Assembly (NCBI RefSeq): GCF_017848645.1
Contig: NZ_JAFEIF010000049.1
Span: 1 to 64,000 of the forward strand
DNA: 64,000 bases
Source: Limnohabitans sp.
GTDB taxonomy: Bacteria; Pseudomonadota; Gammaproteobacteria; Burkholderiales; Burkholderiaceae_C
Reading direction: 5' to 3'
Part shown: piece after piece, positions 8,609 through 18,401 of the stretch
Layout: each line of letters opens with the position of its first letter
Position numbering within the stretch: the first letter of the stretch is position 1
Translations under genes and position numbers: made by a program
Notes under the pieces: model-generated
Database searches by the model: none
Seen by the model: the letters and a program-made list of their open reading frames with translations, nothing else
What the model was told of the DNA's origin: nothing

Positions 8609-9652
8609 TCAGCGCTTCATCTGCTGCAACGCACTCGCCACCTCGGTCACCAGCGCCGGGCCTTTGTAGATGAGGCCGGTGTAGATCTGCACCACGTCGG
8701 CCCCGGCTTCTATTTTGGAGATCGCGTCGTGCCCGCTCAGGATGCCGCCCACGCCAATGATGGGGAAATCTTTGCCTAAGGCGGCGCGCAGCCCGCGGAT
8801 CACGCGGTTGCTGCCTTCGAGCACGGGCGAGCCGGACAGGCCGCCGGTTTCTTCGGCGTGCGCCAAGCCGCTCACGGCGTCTCGCGCCAGCGTGGTGTTG
8901 GTGGCGATCACGCCGTCCATGCCGTGCTTTTGCAGGGTGGCGGCAATGACGCCCACTTGGGTTTCGTCCAGATCGGGGGCGATTTTGAGGAACATGGGCA
9001 CGCGGCGGCCGTGTTCGGCGGCCAGTTCTTCGCGCCGCGCCACCAGGGCGCCCAGCAGGCCGTCGAGCGCCTCGTCGCTTTGCAGGGCGCGCAGATTTTT
9101 GGTGTTGGGGCTGGAGATGTTCACCGTCACATAGTCGGCGTGCGGGTAAACGCCGGCCAGCGCGATCAAATAGTCGTCGGTGGCGTTTTCAATCGGCGTG
9201 GCGGCGTTTTTGCCGATGTTGAGACCCAGCAGGCGGCCCTGCTGGCGAAACTTGGAGCGCTTGACGTTGGCGATGAAGGCGTCGAGCCCGTCGTTGTTAA
9301 AACCCAGGCGGTTGATCAGCGCGTTGGCTTCGGGCAGGCGGAACATGCGCGGCTTGGGGTTGCCCGGCTGCGCCTTGGGGGTGACGGTGCCGACTTCGAC
9401 AAAGCCAAAACCCATGGCGCCCAGACCGTCGATGCAGCGGGCGTTTTTGTCCAGACCCGCAGCCATGCCGACCCGATTGGGGAAATGCAGACCCGCCAGC
9501 GTGATGGGCTGCGCCACAAAGGGTTGGCGGTAAAGGCGATCAAGTGGGGTGTTCTGGGTGCGGGCCAGGCCTTCGATGGTCAAGTCGTGGGCCTCTTCGG
9601 GGTCCATCCTGAACAAAACAGGGCGGGTCAGGCAATAAGGGATCAGGGACAT
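8609..9652 (-). CDS. pyrD: Dihydroorotate dehydrogenase (quinone), class 2
   Basis: Membrane-associated flavoenzyme that oxidises dihydroorotate to orotate in pyrimidine synthesis and reduces quinone. 347 residues. The N-terminal amphipathic extension ([22 protein letters not shown]) marks class 2. FMN and catalytic regions are [29 protein letters not shown] (split by conserved glycines), [11 protein letters not shown] with the catalytic serine, and [11 protein letters not shown]. It is divergent from rpiA with a gap of about 100 bases. Confidence 0.97.
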   Translation of the reverse strand: MSLIPYCLTRPVLFRMDPEEAHDLTIEGLARTQNTPLDRLYRQPFVAQPITLAGLHFPNRVGMAAGLDKNARCIDGLGAMGFGFVEVGTVTPKAQPGNPKPRMFRLPEANALINRLGFNNDGLDAFIANVKRSKFRQQGRLLGLNIGKNAATPIENATDDYLIALAGVYPHADYVTVNISSPNTKNLRALQSDEALDGLLGALVARREELAAEHGRRVPMFLKIAPDLDETQVGVIAATLQKHGMDGVIATNTTLARDAVSGLAHAEETGGLSGSPVLEGSNRVIRGLRAALGKDFPIIGVGGILSGHDAISKIEAGADVVQIYTGLIYKGPALVTEVASALQQMKR

Positions 9653-9755
9653 TGGATAATTCCGGGCTGGTGCAGGAGGTGTTGTGTAGGGATCGGTTGC
9701 TCCGATTGTCTCAAACCCCGGCCCGCCTTTTTGACTTTCCAACCGAGCCCCTTTC

Positions 9756-10427
9756 ATGTCCCAAGACGAACTCAAAGCCCTGGTGGGCCAAGCCGCCCTG
9801 AAATACGTTGTCCCCGGCGAGATCGTCGGCGTGGGCACCGGCTCCACGGTCAATAAATTCATCGACGCGCTGGCCAGCATGAAAGACCAGATCAAGGGCG
9901 CGGTGTCCAGCTCTGAAGCCTCCACCGTGCGCCTGAAGGCCTTGGGCATTCCGGTGTTTGACAGCAACGAGGTCGAGAGCCTGTCGGTGTACATCGACGG
10001 CGCAGACGAGATCGACCACCAAGGCCACATGGTCAAGGGTGGCGGCGCGGCGCTCACCCGCGAAAAAATTGTGGCGGCCCAGAGCCAACAGTTTGTCTGC
10101 ATCGCGGACGAGAGCAAGTTGGTGGATGCGCTGGGCGCTTTTCCCTTGCCCGTGGAAGTGATCCCCATGGCCACCGCCCGGGTGATGCGCCAGTTCGCGG
10201 CCATGGGCGGGACGGCCGCTGTGCGCCTCAAAGACGGCCAGCCGCTGGTGACCGACAACGGCCAGCACATCGTCGATGTGAAGGGTTTGAAGATCACCGA
10301 CCCGGTGGCTTTTGAAAACACCGTCAGCCAGTGGCCGGGTGTGGTGACGGTGGGGGTGTTTGCGCTGCAAAAAGCCCAAGTGTGTTTGCTGGGCACTTCT
10401 GAAGGCGTGAAGACGCTGGCGTTCTGA
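9756..10427 (+). CDS. rpiA: Ribose-5-phosphate isomerase A
   Basis: Interconverts ribose 5-phosphate and ribulose 5-phosphate in the pentose phosphate pathway. 223 residues, standard for RpiA. The phosphate loop [14 protein letters not shown], the catalytic aspartates in YIDGADEID and lysine in [14 protein letters not shown] are present. Single gene, convergent with ribD, whose stop codon is only 4 bases beyond the rpiA stop. Confidence 0.97.
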   Translation: MSQDELKALVGQAALKYVVPGEIVGVGTGSTVNKFIDALASMKDQIKGAVSSSEASTVRLKALGIPVFDSNEVESLSVYIDGADEIDHQGHMVKGGGAALTREKIVAAQSQQFVCIADESKLVDALGAFPLPVEVIPMATARVMRQFAAMGGTAAVRLKDGQPLVTDNGQHIVDVKGLKITDPVAFENTVSQWPGVVTVGVFALQKAQVCLLGTSEGVKTLAF

Positions 10428-10431
10428 AGCC

Positions 10432-11547
10432 TCAGACCCGGCGCAGCAGCAGTCGCAAGTCCGGTCCGATGCGGTCCACCGCGTGAAAGCCCAGCTGGAC
10501 CGCATCGCTCAGCGCCGTCAGCACCGGCAAATTGGCCATGCCTTGGCCAGGCCCCAGCAGTTGGGGGGCGAGGTAGACCAAATACTCGTCGACCAGTCCC
10601 TCGCGGATGAAGGAGCCGTTGAGCTTGTGGCCGGCTTCCACATGCAGCTCGTTGATTTCGCGCCGTGCCAGGTCGCGCAGCATGGTGGCCAGATCGACTT
10701 TGCCGCCTGGGCCGGGCATGTCGATCACGGTGACGCCGCGTGCGCACAGGGCGGCGCGTTTCTCGGCTTGAGCAGCGTTGGTAGGGTCAACTGCCGTGTA
10801 AATCCAGATTTGCCTGGCCTGATCGCCTGCGCCTTGGGTGTCCAGCAGTTGGGCGCTCAAGGGCATGTCGAGGCGGCTGTCCACCGCCACCAGGTGCGGC
10901 TGGCGCGGCACGTTCAGGCCGCGCACGTTCAGTTGCGGATCGTCTTCGAGCACGGTGCCGATGCCGGTCAAGATGGCGCAGGCGCGGGCACGCCAGGCGT
11001 GCCCATCGGCGCGGGCCTCGGGCCCGGTGATCCACTGGCTTTGGCCGTTTTGCAAAGCGGTTTGGCCGTCCAGTGAGGCCGCCACTTTCATGCGCACCCA
11101 GGGCAGGCCACGTTCCATGCGGCTGAAAAAGCCGATGTTCAGCTCACGGGCTTGCACGGCGATGTCGTCCTGCGGGTTCAGTGTTTCGGTCTGCACACCC
11201 GCCGCCGCCAGCCGCGCCATGCCTTGGCCTGCGACTTTTGGGTTGGGGTCGGTCATGGCCGCCACCACGCGGCCAATGCCTGCTGCCGCCAGCGCGTCGC
11301 AGCAAGGTCCGGTGCGGCCTTGGTGGGCGCAGGGTTCTAGCGTCACCCAGGCGGTGGCGCCTTGCACGCTGTGCCCGCGTTCGGCTGCGCCCTGCAGGGC
11401 CATGACCTCGGCATGTGGGCCGCCTGCCCGCTGGGTGTGGCCAAGGCCCAGCACCGAGCCATCGGCGGCGGTGATGACGCAGCCCACACGCGGGTTGGGC
11501 GAAGTCAGCCACAGGGCCTGGCGGGCCAGGCTTAATGCCAAATTCAT
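10432..11547 (-). CDS. ribD: Bifunctional riboflavin biosynthesis deaminase/reductase
   Basis: Deaminates the pyrimidine produced by GTP cyclohydrolase II and then reduces the ribosyl side chain. The N-terminal deaminase domain has the zinc site H-A-E (residues 45-47) and [11 protein letters not shown] (about 72-82). The C-terminal reductase domain contains [14 protein letters not shown] and [14 protein letters not shown]. From ATG 11547 it is 371 residues. No strong ribosome site was found, and a GTG at 11598 (17 codons upstream, same frame) would restore the extra N-terminal residues most homologues have, so the start is uncertain. Other riboflavin genes are not in the window. Confidence 0.92.
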   Translation of the reverse strand: MNLALSLARQALWLTSPNPRVGCVITAADGSVLGLGHTQRAGGPHAEVMALQGAAERGHSVQGATAWVTLEPCAHQGRTGPCCDALAAAGIGRVVAAMTDPNPKVAGQGMARLAAAGVQTETLNPQDDIAVQARELNIGFFSRMERGLPWVRMKVAASLDGQTALQNGQSQWITGPEARADGHAWRARACAILTGIGTVLEDDPQLNVRGLNVPRQPHLVAVDSRLDMPLSAQLLDTQGAGDQARQIWIYTAVDPTNAAQAEKRAALCARGVTVIDMPGPGGKVDLATMLRDLARREINELHVEAGHKLNGSFIREGLVDEYLVYLAPQLLGPGQGMANLPVLTALSDAVQLGFHAVDRIGPDLRLLLRRV

Positions 11548-11620
11548 GGCCGGGTGCAGGGGGCGGTCGGCAGGGGGTGTCGGGGTCGAAAGGGTCACGG
11601 CGAATGTCGGGTGCAGCAAA

Positions 11621-12133
11621 TCATGGCAAGGATACGCCAAGCCAGACGGGTACCGCATCGCGGCTGCTGTGCACAACGAGTTCGCCCGTGTGCGGCTGGG
11701 CCTGCCCGGCCGCGCCTGCGCCAAGGCCTCCACCCAAATGGCCACCCACTGTGCCCAAAGCCGGTCCTGAGGTCGGCCACTGCACACGCACCTGCAGGTC
11801 CTCCAAGGCCAGGCCGGGGCGCGATTGCAGCTGGACTTGCAGGCTGTAGGTCGTGCCTTGGACCGTGCTGGAGACTTGCAAGGCGCAGCCTGTGCGGCCC
11901 GACTGGTGGCAGTCCATGGCGTCCAGGGCGAGGGCCAGGGCCACCGTGCGCTGGCGCGTGTCGCTGGCGGTGTGCAGGGTGTGCAAGGTCAGGCGCGTGG
12001 CTGCGGCCAGCCCTATGCCCAGCACCGCCGAGGCCACCAGCGCTTCGATCAGTGCCATGCCTTGCATCCCGCACCGGGATGGCGTGCGAGGAGGCCATTT
12101 GAGGGCGGGGTTTTGGCTGAACCGGTTGCTCAT
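11621..12133 (-). CDS. pilV: Type IV pilus minor pilin, PilV-like
   Basis: A 170-residue prepilin. The cleavage site follows Gly25 in QGMALIEALVA, with Met at +1 and the conserved Glu at +5 (Glu30), and a hydrophobic helix to about residue 50. PilV-type proteins belong to the initiation complex at the pilus tip together with PilW, PilX and FimU/FimT. Its start codon overlaps the pilX stop (ATGA), indicating translational coupling. The C-terminal third is rich in glycine and leucine. Assignment to PilV rests on order and on the MALIEALVA signature. Confidence 0.8.
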   Translation of the reverse strand: MSNRFSQNPALKWPPRTPSRCGMQGMALIEALVASAVLGIGLAAATRLTLHTLHTASDTRQRTVALALALDAMDCHQSGRTGCALQVSSTVQGTTYSLQVQLQSRPGLALEDLQVRVQWPTSGPALGTVGGHLGGGLGAGAAGQAQPHTGELVVHSSRDAVPVWLGVSLP

Positions 12134-13311
12134 GGCCCGCCCTCGCGCCAGCTGCCAGGCACGCGTTGCACCTGGCGCGCGTCCATGCCTGCGGGCCATG
12201 GCAGTCGGTAAGGGGCTTGGGCCAGTTCACGGCCCTCGATGCGGCTGCCGGCTTGCAATTCGGGCAAGCCCGACGCCACCACCAACTGCCCTTCGATGTG
12301 CCCGGCGTGCCAAGCCCGGGCTCTGTCATCCTGGCATTGGGTTTGCAGAACCACGGTGCCCACCACGCGCACACCCGCAGCCATGGACGGGCAGCGCTGG
12401 GCGCAGGCTTGGTCCGAAAACACCAACAGCACAGGGGCCTCTGCTGAGCCCAGACTTTGGCTCCAGGTGGCGGGGCTGTCCACCCAATAAACGCTGCGTG
12501 CGGGTTGGCTCAGGGCATTCAGGCCGTTGCGCGACTGCGCCTCTGACCAGGCCCAGATCTGATCGGGGGTGATGTCGCCCAGCACGCTGGTCCAGGCAGC
12601 TGGCGTGCAAGTGCCAGGGCTGGGGGGGCTGGTGCTGGTGGGGCAAGTGCTGGCCCCTGTGTTGGATGTTCCGCTGCTGGCAGCCATCTGGGTCGAAGGT
12701 TTGGCGGCCAAAGTGCAGCCGTGGAGCACCACGGCCGCTGTGTTGGGGTGAGGTGGGGCTGGAGCCACGGTGGGGATGAAGACTTGTGCCTGGACCTGCG
12801 CACGGCTTGTGCCATCTTTCAAGCTGGCGCTGGCCAACAATTGGGCCACATGGGGCGAGCGGATCAGGTCGCGCACGGCCAGCACTTTTGCCACGGCGTC
12901 GGGCAGGCCCGGGTGTGCAGGTGGCTGCAGGGCCACGCACTGCCAACGTGGACCGCTGAAGGCGGCAGGACAGGGCGCGGTGCCTGTGCCCGGGCCCCAG
13001 ACGGGTGGCGCCTGACTGCTGGCGTGTTGCCGCTGCATCTCGGCCCGCGCCCAGGCCAGGGCGGCTTCGGCGGCCAGCCTCGCCTGAGCGGCCTGGCTTT
13101 GGTTGTGGCTGGCCAGGCGGTCCACCAGCACACTGCGGGCGCTGTAAAAACTGGCCAGACTCGCCAGCAGCGTCAGGCTGATCGCCACCAGCAAACTGAT
13201 GGCCCCCGACTGTCCCTCTAACGCCTTTCGCCCCTGGCGTCTCTTGTGCGCCTTGTGCCCCGCGCGATCCGATGGGGCTGCGAGATGGCGCTGCGCAAGC
13301 AGGCCGATCAT
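12130..13311 (-). CDS. pilX: Type IV pilus minor pilin, PilX-like, unusually long
   Basis: 393 residues. After a basic leader, the segment GQSGAISLLVAISLTLLASL (about 33-52) is the pilin-like helix, followed by NQSQAAQARLAAEAALAWARAEM-type helix (split here for length) typical of the PilX N-terminal domain. PilX of other species is usually about 150-250 residues, so the C-terminal domain is extended; it contains at least six cysteines that could form disulphides and a serine/threonine/proline-rich linker. The ATG overlaps the pilW stop by 4 bases and its own stop overlaps pilV. No pilY1 follows. Confidence 0.75.
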   Translation of the reverse strand: MIGLLAQRHLAAPSDRAGHKAHKRRQGRKALEGQSGAISLLVAISLTLLASLASFYSARSVLVDRLASHNQSQAAQARLAAEAALAWARAEMQRQHASSQAPPVWGPGTGTAPCPAAFSGPRWQCVALQPPAHPGLPDAVAKVLAVRDLIRSPHVAQLLASASLKDGTSRAQVQAQVFIPTVAPAPPHPNTAAVVLHGCTLAAKPSTQMAASSGTSNTGASTCPTSTSPPSPGTCTPAAWTSVLGDITPDQIWAWSEAQSRNGLNALSQPARSVYWVDSPATWSQSLGSAEAPVLLVFSDQACAQRCPSMAAGVRVVGTVVLQTQCQDDRARAWHAGHIEGQLVVASGLPELQAGSRIEGRELAQAPYRLPWPAGMDARQVQRVPGSWREGGP

Positions 13312-14030
13312 GGGGCGGCCCCACACGCCGCAGGCCAGGGCGAGGCGGGCACGTCGTTGCGCAGCGACACGGTTTGCGACAGGCTCAGGGTCCGTGTGGC
13401 GTCGCGCGGCCACTGCGCACTGAGCTGCACCGTCACCCAACGCGCCACCCAGCGCCCACGTTTTTCGCAGTGCACCTGCCAAGCCAAGCCGGTCATTTTC
13501 AGGCTGCCTGCATCGGTCAAATCGGTCCAGACCTCGGGTGTACAGGCGGTGCGAATCTGCAGCTCGTGGTCCTTCAACCGAAAGCCTGAACACTCGTTGT
13601 TGTCCAGCTGGCCGTCGAGGTTGTGGTCGAGCCCAAAGCCGATGCGCTGGCCCTCCACCCGCAAGTCGGCTTGGCCCCCGCAAAAAGCGTCACCGCATTG
13701 CGCCGTGCCACGCCCACGCCAGGCTTGTCCGAGAGACTGTGCCTGGCGCAACTCCCGGGCGATGTTGTCCAGCGCCGAGCGCAGGTCGTGGTGCACATGG
13801 CTGTCTTGCAGGGCCAGCCGATGGCCTTGCATTTGCTGGGCCAGCATCTGGCTGCCTGCGGCCAGTACCACCAAACCCACGCCCAGGCCCACCAATAAGC
13901 CCACCAGTGTTTCGCCTGCTTGCGTACGCGATTGACGGTCACAGGTCTGGCCCGCGACGCCCAATGCCGCAGGGCCATTCGTTTTGTGCCGAGCCGCACG
14001 CAGGGTTATCGGCCGGTCAAGCGGGTGCAT
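13308..14030 (-). CDS. pilW: Type IV pilus minor pilin, PilW-like
   Basis: 240 residues from ATG 14030. The prepilin segment is QAGETLVGLLVGLGVGLVVL: cleavage after Gly39 would leave Glu at +1 and Gly at +5, so the usual aromatic/Met +1 and Glu +5 are both absent. Otherwise it looks like PilW (SQMLAQQMQGHRLALQDSH and a downstream NIARELRQA helix). It ends in a 4-base overlap with pilX. A GTG at 14045 is an alternative start. The lost Glu+5 suggests a specialised position in the tip complex, as in GspK-type pseudopilins; that is inference. Confidence 0.75.
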   Translation of the reverse strand: MHPLDRPITLRAARHKTNGPAALGVAGQTCDRQSRTQAGETLVGLLVGLGVGLVVLAAGSQMLAQQMQGHRLALQDSHVHHDLRSALDNIARELRQAQSLGQAWRGRGTAQCGDAFCGGQADLRVEGQRIGFGLDHNLDGQLDNNECSGFRLKDHELQIRTACTPEVWTDLTDAGSLKMTGLAWQVHCEKRGRWVARWVTVQLSAQWPRDATRTLSLSQTVSLRNDVPASPWPAACGAAP

Positions 14031-14052
14031 GCGGAGCGCAGCCACGAGCGAC

Positions 14053-14514
14053 TCACTGCCGCCAGCAGCGACCCGGATCGCTGGCCAGATCGGCTCCGCT
14101 GCTGAACACCACGGTGGCCATGTGCCGCAGTTGCAGGCGCATGGGGGCGCAGGTGCTGTCGCGCGCTTGCGCGCCGATGGGGGTGGCGATCAGGCTGTAG
14201 CCTTCACTGCTGGCGTCTTCAATCGCCAGGCGGTAATGACCGCCAGGGGACAAGTCGCCCGCCCAGCCTAGGCTGGCCAAATCGGCAGCATGGCTGCTTT
14301 GGGTGCCACGCCAACGGGCTTGGGCCAGTTGCAGTTGCTGCAAGGCGCTTTGCGCATCGCTGCGCCGAGCTTGGCGCTGCTGCGTCTGAAACGCGGGCAA
14401 GGCAACAGCCGCCAGGACGGCCATCAAGGCCAGGCTGACCAGCAATTCGCTGAGGGTCCAGCCGGTTTGGCTTGTTGGTGCGCACACCACAACGCTTCCT
14501 TGGGAACAACGCAT
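14053..14514 (-). CDS. Type IV pilin-like protein (PilE/minor pilin)
   Basis: 153 residues. ATG 14514 is supported by GAGGAG 7 bases upstream. The class III signal is TGWTLSELLVSLALMAVLAA: cleavage after Gly18, Trp at +1, Glu at +5 (Glu23). The following helix AFQTQQRQARRSDAQSALQQLQ and the cysteine pair near the C-terminus (STCAPM ... GRCWRQ) resemble PilE of beta-proteobacterial minor-pilin operons. It is first in the minus-strand unit pilE-like, pilW, pilX, pilV, and divergent from fimT. Confidence 0.8.
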   Translation of the reverse strand: MRCSQGSVVVCAPTSQTGWTLSELLVSLALMAVLAAVALPAFQTQQRQARRSDAQSALQQLQLAQARWRGTQSSHAADLASLGWAGDLSPGGHYRLAIEDASSEGYSLIATPIGAQARDSTCAPMRLQLRHMATVVFSSGADLASDPGRCWRQ

Positions 14515-14649
14515 GTCACTCTCCTCGCTTGGGTTTGTCATTGTGAATACTTAATAATCACTTGTACAGCCGGTCAAAGGGTGGTCAATAAAGGGCCATC
14601 ACAGGCTGAATCGGGACAATTTTGGACAGACCCAGAGGGAGGGCCGCTC

Positions 14650-15201
14650 ATGCACAACCGGGGTTTCACGCTGCTCGAAGCGCTGGTGGTTTTGGCTTTG
14701 CTGGCGGTGCTGTTGTCTTTGGCAGCGCCCAGCCTCCAAGGCTTGAGGCAAAAGCACCAGATGCAAAGTCATGCGGAGCAACTGCAGGCCAGCTTGCTGC
14801 TGGCGCGTTCCGAGGCCTTGCGCCGCCAGCAGCGCGTGACCTTGTGTGTGCGATCAACTGCAGCCCATGCGGGGCCTGAATGCGCCACAGAGGGCACCTG
14901 GGCGCAAGGCTGGGTGGTGTTTGTCGATGGCAACGACAGCGGCCGTCGCGAGCCGGCTGAGACCGTGCTGCAGTTGCACGAAGCCTTGCCAGGCTTTTTG
15001 ACGCTGCAAGGCAATAACACGGTGGACCGCTACATCTCTTACGGCCCACAAGGCCGCAGCCAAAGCACCACGGGTGCCTTTCAGGCGGGGACCTTGACCC
15101 TGTGTGGGGCAGGGCAAGCCCATGTCTGGCGGGTGGTGATCAACGCGGTGGGCAAGCCCCGGCTGGAAAAAGCCGATCGCCAGGAAGGTGCGAATTGCTG
15201 A
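14650..15201 (+). CDS. fimT: GspH/FimT family minor pilin
   Basis: 183 residues. The prepilin motif is NRGFTLLEALVVLALLAVL with cleavage after Gly5, Phe at +1 and Glu at +5, then a long helix to SLQGLRQ. The segment LLLARSEALRRQQRVTLC is the GspH/FimT signature. GAGGGAGG lies just upstream of ATG 14650. The gene diverges from the minor-pilin operon across 135 bases that must hold both promoters. FimT/FimU-type pilins cap type IV pili and help DNA uptake in some species. Confidence 0.87.
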   Translation: MHNRGFTLLEALVVLALLAVLLSLAAPSLQGLRQKHQMQSHAEQLQASLLLARSEALRRQQRVTLCVRSTAAHAGPECATEGTWAQGWVVFVDGNDSGRREPAETVLQLHEALPGFLTLQGNNTVDRYISYGPQGRSQSTTGAFQAGTLTLCGAGQAHVWRVVINAVGKPRLEKADRQEGANC

Positions 15202-15246
15202 GGGTGGGTTTTAGGCTATGCACCCGCGCTGGCTCAGGGCGGTCTC

Positions 15247-15696
15247 TTATCGCTGCACTTCGTCGACCAGTGTCTTGAACGCGTCGATGTCTTCGAAGTT
15301 ACGGTACACACTGGCAAAGCGCACATAGGCCACTTTGTCGAGCTTTTTGAGCTCGCGCATGACCAACTCGCCAATGCGGTGGGAGGCCACTTCACGGATG
15401 CCCAGGTTCAGCAGGTTTTCCTCAATCCGCTCGATGGCGCTGTCCACCTGTTCGGTGCTCACGGGCCGCTTGCGCAAAGCCAGGTTCAAGCTGCCACGCA
15501 GTTTGTCGCGCTGGTAATCGATGCGCCTGCCGTCTTTTTTGACGATGGCCGGAAAGTTGACTTCCGGCTTTTCGTAGGTGGTGAAGCGCTTCTCACAGGC
15601 CCCGCATTGGCGACGACGCCGGATGAAATCTCCGTCCTCGGCCAAACGGGTCTCGACCACCTGGGTTTCGAGGTGGCTGCAAAACGGGCATTTCAT
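15247..15696 (-). CDS. nrdR: Transcriptional repressor NrdR
   Basis: Zinc-ribbon/ATP-cone repressor of ribonucleotide reductase genes. 149 residues, normal length. Zinc cysteines are Cys3, Cys6, Cys31 and Cys34 ([20 protein letters not shown]), followed by the ATP-cone from about residue 49. It starts 12 bases after the glyA stop, the usual glyA-nrdR arrangement in proteobacteria. Confidence 0.97.
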   Translation of the reverse strand: MKCPFCSHLETQVVETRLAEDGDFIRRRRQCGACEKRFTTYEKPEVNFPAIVKKDGRRIDYQRDKLRGSLNLALRKRPVSTEQVDSAIERIEENLLNLGIREVASHRIGELVMRELKKLDKVAYVRFASVYRNFEDIDAFKTLVDEVQR

Positions 15697-15708
15697 CTTG
15701 GGGGCCGA

Positions 15709-16953
<1,245 letters not shown>

Positions 16954-17236
16954 GGCAGTCCTTTGGATGGAGGTGACCTTGACCAGAACCCGGCGTGAAC
17001 GGACAAGGGCTGCCCAGGCGAACGGCTTAAAACCTGGTCCGGATGAAGACAAACGCCCGGTCAGGCTGTGCGCTTCCCAGTGGTTCGGCAGTGAGTCGGG
17101 TCACCACGCTCCACGTCAGAGTGTTCTGTTTTGCTGAGAAAACAGGCTCCTATCGCCAGTCGCGCACCCATAGAGTTTAGCCCAGCCGCCAGGCCGTTCT
17201 TGGCAACAGCGTGAAGATGGGCGGGTCTCTTTTTGC

Positions 17237-18004
17237 TCAGAGAGGGTTTGTTCTGTTTGCCAGCGCAGTTTTCTGACCCTTGCCAGCATTGTCCAGCAGC
17301 TTTTGCTCGGCCAGGACCTTGTCGACATAGAGGCTGTCTTGTGTTTGGCCGGAATCCCTCGCATACAGCTGCAAGGCATCTTCCAGTGAGCTGGCATTCT
17401 GAATCAAGGCCTGCAGGTGGCGCGTGCCGATTCTCAGGTTGGTCAGGGGGTCAAAAGCGGCCAATCTGCCACCAAAGGGTGACAAGGCCGAGCTGTGCGC
17501 GTCTGGCTCGATTTGCATCAGGCCCATGCCGCCTTGGCTGCCCGATGCAAAAGGATTGAAGCGCGACTCGATGGCCATGATGGCCAGGATCAATGTGGGG
17601 GAAATCTGACTGCGCTCGCCCAAAGACCAGGCTTCGGACACCAACGCGGCCAAGGGCTCGGGCGAGATCTTGTATTTGCGGCTCAGCCAGTGGGTCACCG
17701 CCAGTTGTTCACTGTTCAGCTCTTGGGTGGGGGTGGCCGTGGAACGCTCGGCCGCCGTTAGCGCCGCAGGTGTTTCCTGGGCTTGAACTTGATGGGTCTG
17801 GCGCAATTGGAGCCAACCCATCAGGGTTTCACTGGCCGATTGTTGCAGGCCAGGGCGGGCGGCAAATGTCAGGGCCGTGGCGACCACCGCCAAACCGATC
17901 ACGGCCAGGCTGTGCCTGGTGATTTCCACAAATCCTTCACGCACGTCGAAAATCAAGGTCGCTAAAACCAGCCTGATGCGGCTCCACTTGATGCTTGCTG
18001 TCAT
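17237..18004 (-). CDS. Lytic transglycosylase with SLT domain, membrane-anchored
   Basis: Cleaves peptidoglycan glycan strands, leaving 1,6-anhydromuramic ends. 255 residues from ATG 18004 (GAGGAG upstream). A single transmembrane or uncleaved signal segment lies at about residues 31-48, a glutamine/threonine/alanine-rich linker follows, and the SLT domain begins near 120. The catalytic Glu146 is in LAIMAIESRFNP and the GGMGLMQIEPDAH motif follows. Overall type is close to small soluble lytic transglycosylases; the exact family member is not resolved. It is transcribed alone. Confidence 0.88.
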   Translation of the reverse strand: MTASIKWSRIRLVLATLIFDVREGFVEITRHSLAVIGLAVVATALTFAARPGLQQSASETLMGWLQLRQTHQVQAQETPAALTAAERSTATPTQELNSEQLAVTHWLSRKYKISPEPLAALVSEAWSLGERSQISPTLILAIMAIESRFNPFASGSQGGMGLMQIEPDAHSSALSPFGGRLAAFDPLTNLRIGTRHLQALIQNASSLEDALQLYARDSGQTQDSLYVDKVLAEQKLLDNAGKGQKTALANRTNPL

Positions 18005-18401
18005 TGAACTCCTCTGATGCCAAGGGGCGGTTATCTGGGTAACGCTCACTTGAATGATGGGGGTGCGCGACCCATCACAAGGTCGGCATGTTGGCCTGTA
18101 GAGCCCGGCTCGGTGGTGCTATGGGGTTATCCCTGATGTTCCAAGCTTGGCGGATTTTAGGAATTTTTAATAACCCGTCAAGCATAATGATTTGATTTGA
18201 TTGTTGAAAATTGGAATATCAAAATTCTGGGTGTTGGCAATTGAACAGAGAATTCACCTGAATCTGCGCTAACGCCCTGAGCTGTTCAAATACCGGCGAA
18301 AATAGACGTTTGATGCCCAATGGCTTGTTTTGCTTTTGCAAGCCCAGCCAAGTCGGTCCGGATGCCCCGTGGGCAAGCACCGTGTTTTTAAAGTTTTTAC
18401 C
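18005..18401. other. Divergent intergenic region with AT-rich centre
   Basis: 397 bases between the lytic transglycosylase and the DUF349 gene. The middle (about 18150-18260) is AT-rich, with several TTGAAA/TTGATT-like and AATATC/AATTCT-like hexamers suitable for promoters on both strands, but no pair is clear enough to call. No ORF with a ribosome site was found. Confidence 0.5.

Noticed and set aside
9711-10505. 264-codon minus-strand frame opposite rpiA
   Set aside because: rpiA is intact on the other strand; the shadow shows no motif.
16954-17236. Possible riboswitch upstream of glyA
   Set aside because: I saw no paired glycine-aptamer-like structure and no other known riboswitch core; only short 5-6 bp stems.
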